From Nocardiopsis sp. YSL2 (GTDB lineage Bacteria > Actinomycetota > Actinomycetes > Streptosporangiales > Streptosporangiaceae), in the NCBI RefSeq assembly GCF_030555055.1, contig NZ_JAMOAO010000001.1:3844001-3908000 (forward strand): a stretch of 64,000 nucleotides of DNA. Direction: 5' to 3'. A program made the position numbers and the translations under genes. The notes beneath the pieces are model-generated. The model did not search any database. It was not told where the DNA came from and was given only the letters and a program-made list of their open reading frames with translations. Shown here piece by piece: positions 63,175 to 64,000 of this stretch (position 1 is the first letter of the stretch; each line of letters starts with the position of its first letter).

Positions 63175-63948
63175 ATGTCGGAGATCGCCGAGCGCGTCAG
63201 GCGGGTCCTGGACGACCCGGGGCTGTGGCCGCGGGAGCCGAGGGAGGCCACCGCGCTGCAGCGCGAGATGGCCGGCCGGGTGCGTGAGGAGCCGTTGGAC
63301 GCCGACGCCGTTCGGTTCGTCGCCGGGCTGGACGTCAGCTACGCCAGGGACGACTCCGCGCTCGCGGCGGCGGCCGTCGTACTGGACGTGCGGACGATGG
63401 AGGTGGTGGACTCCGCCGTCATCTCGGCCGAGCCCTCCTTCCCCTACATCTCCGGGCTGTTCGCCTTCCGGGAGTCGCCGCCCGTCCTGGAGGCGCTCGG
63501 GCGGCTCACGGTCACCCCTGACGTCTACCTGTGCGACGGGTTCGGCCTGGCCCATCCGCGGCGGTTCGGCGTCGCCTGCCATCTGGGCGTGCTGCTGGAC
63601 CTGCCCGTGGTGGGCTCGGCGAAGTCCGTCCTCTACGGAAGGCACTCCGTGCCCGGCGACGCGAGGGGCTCGTGGACGCCCATGGTCGCGGGGCGCTCGG
63701 AGGTGGTGGCGGACTCCGCCGCCCTGGCCGCGGACGGGGCCGAGGTCATCGGCCGTGTGCTGCGCACCCGCGCCGGGGTCAAGCCGGTCTACGTGTCGGT
63801 GGGGCACCGGGTGGACCTGGCGGGCGCCGCCGACCTCGTGCTGCGCCTGTCCCCCAGGTACCGGGTGCCCGAACCCGTCCGGCACGCCGACCGTCTGTGC
63901 GGCGAGCACCGCAAAGCGGTCCTCGCCGCACGGAACGGCTCACAGTAG
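63175..63948 (+). CDS. nfi: Endonuclease V
   Basis: Cleaves DNA (or inosine-containing RNA) one phosphodiester 3' of deaminated bases. 257 aa. Metal ligands Asp53 (GLDVSYA), Glu100 (FAFRESP) and Asp121 (CDGFGLAHPRRFG) match E. coli D35, E89, D110. The usual CDGHG reads CDGFG. VVGSAKSVLYGRH and VYVSVGHRVDLAGA are other family blocks. ATG 63175 has AAGGA upstream. The longer open frame from 63136 is not needed. Confidence 0.92.
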   Translation: MSEIAERVRRVLDDPGLWPREPREATALQREMAGRVREEPLDADAVRFVAGLDVSYARDDSALAAAAVVLDVRTMEVVDSAVISAEPSFPYISGLFAFRESPPVLEALGRLTVTPDVYLCDGFGLAHPRRFGVACHLGVLLDLPVVGSAKSVLYGRHSVPGDARGSWTPMVAGRSEVVADSAALAADGAEVIGRVLRTRAGVKPVYVSVGHRVDLAGAADLVLRLSPRYRVPEPVRHADRLCGEHRKAVLAARNGSQ

Positions 63949-64000
63949 CCCCCGACCGCCACCCACGGGTGGGGTGACCCCCGAGCACGGGCCGAAGCGA
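63949..64000. other. Window end, no gene seen
   Basis: Short tail after nfi. ACCGCCACCCACGGGTGGGG could form a small stem (CCACCC/GGGTGG) acting as a terminator. Nothing else is visible. Confidence 0.3.

Overview
The window is chromosomal DNA from a very GC-rich, GTG-tolerant actinobacterium. Gene content (rpsP-rimM-trmD-rplS-lepB and rpsB-tsf-pyrH-frr-cdsA housekeeping blocks, a complete GlgE alpha-glucan operon, a four-gene conservon, DUF2469, DprE1/DprE2) points to the Streptosporangiales, and I would guess a Nocardiopsis-like genus. That placement is inference from gene content, not from a marker search.

Layout. 0.3-9.2 kb (+): ribosome and tRNA-modification genes (rpsP, KH protein, rimM, trmD, rplS), signal peptidase, DUF2469, YraN, YifB/ComM, DprA, a Rid protein and a Xer recombinase. 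9.2-9.8 kb (-): a secreted M23-like peptidase. 10.0-14.4 kb (+): rpsB, tsf, pyrH, frr, cdsA, then 86-bp tandem repeats running into a leaderless aminotransferase gene. 16.1-25.8 kb (-): the glgE-treS-mak-glgB operon, turning trehalose into branched alpha-glucan, followed by a SigB/SigF-type sigma factor and a CBS protein. 26.5-32.8 kb (+): a class A PBP, a TPP riboswitch driving the ykoEDC ECF transporter, and an enoyl-CoA hydratase. 33.2-38.8 kb (+): a membrane Ser/Thr kinase, etfBA, and a stand-alone LigD-type polymerase.

38.9-52.6 kb is the most accessory-looking stretch. It holds a PQQ-repeat membrane protein, two overlapping methyltransferases, a GT-C-like membrane glycosyltransferase, an acyltransferase, a DUF3068 protein, and a UbiA-DprE1-DprE2 set that should make a decaprenyl-phosphate-arabinose-type sugar donor. 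Two near-identical KstR-like palindromes sit in the two divergent promoter regions of this cluster. After it come a 144-bp direct repeat with an internal hairpin and a tandem pair of DUF2236 genes sharing a 131-bp identical block.

52.8-57.0 kb (-) is a conservon (sensor kinase, roadblock protein, DUF742 protein, GTPase) with a recognisable upstream promoter. 57.6-64 kb holds a VanZ/RDD membrane protein, a DUF3592 protein, a TetR regulator, a YhgE/Pip membrane protein with a degenerate ABC ATPase under a palindromic operator, and endonuclease V.

No tRNA, rRNA, CRISPR array, transposase or prophage was recognised. The strongest leads are the UbiA-DprE1-DprE2/GT-C locus with its shared operator-like motif and a DprE1 that lacks the drug-reactive cysteine, the degenerate ABC/YhgE pair, and the repeat structures.
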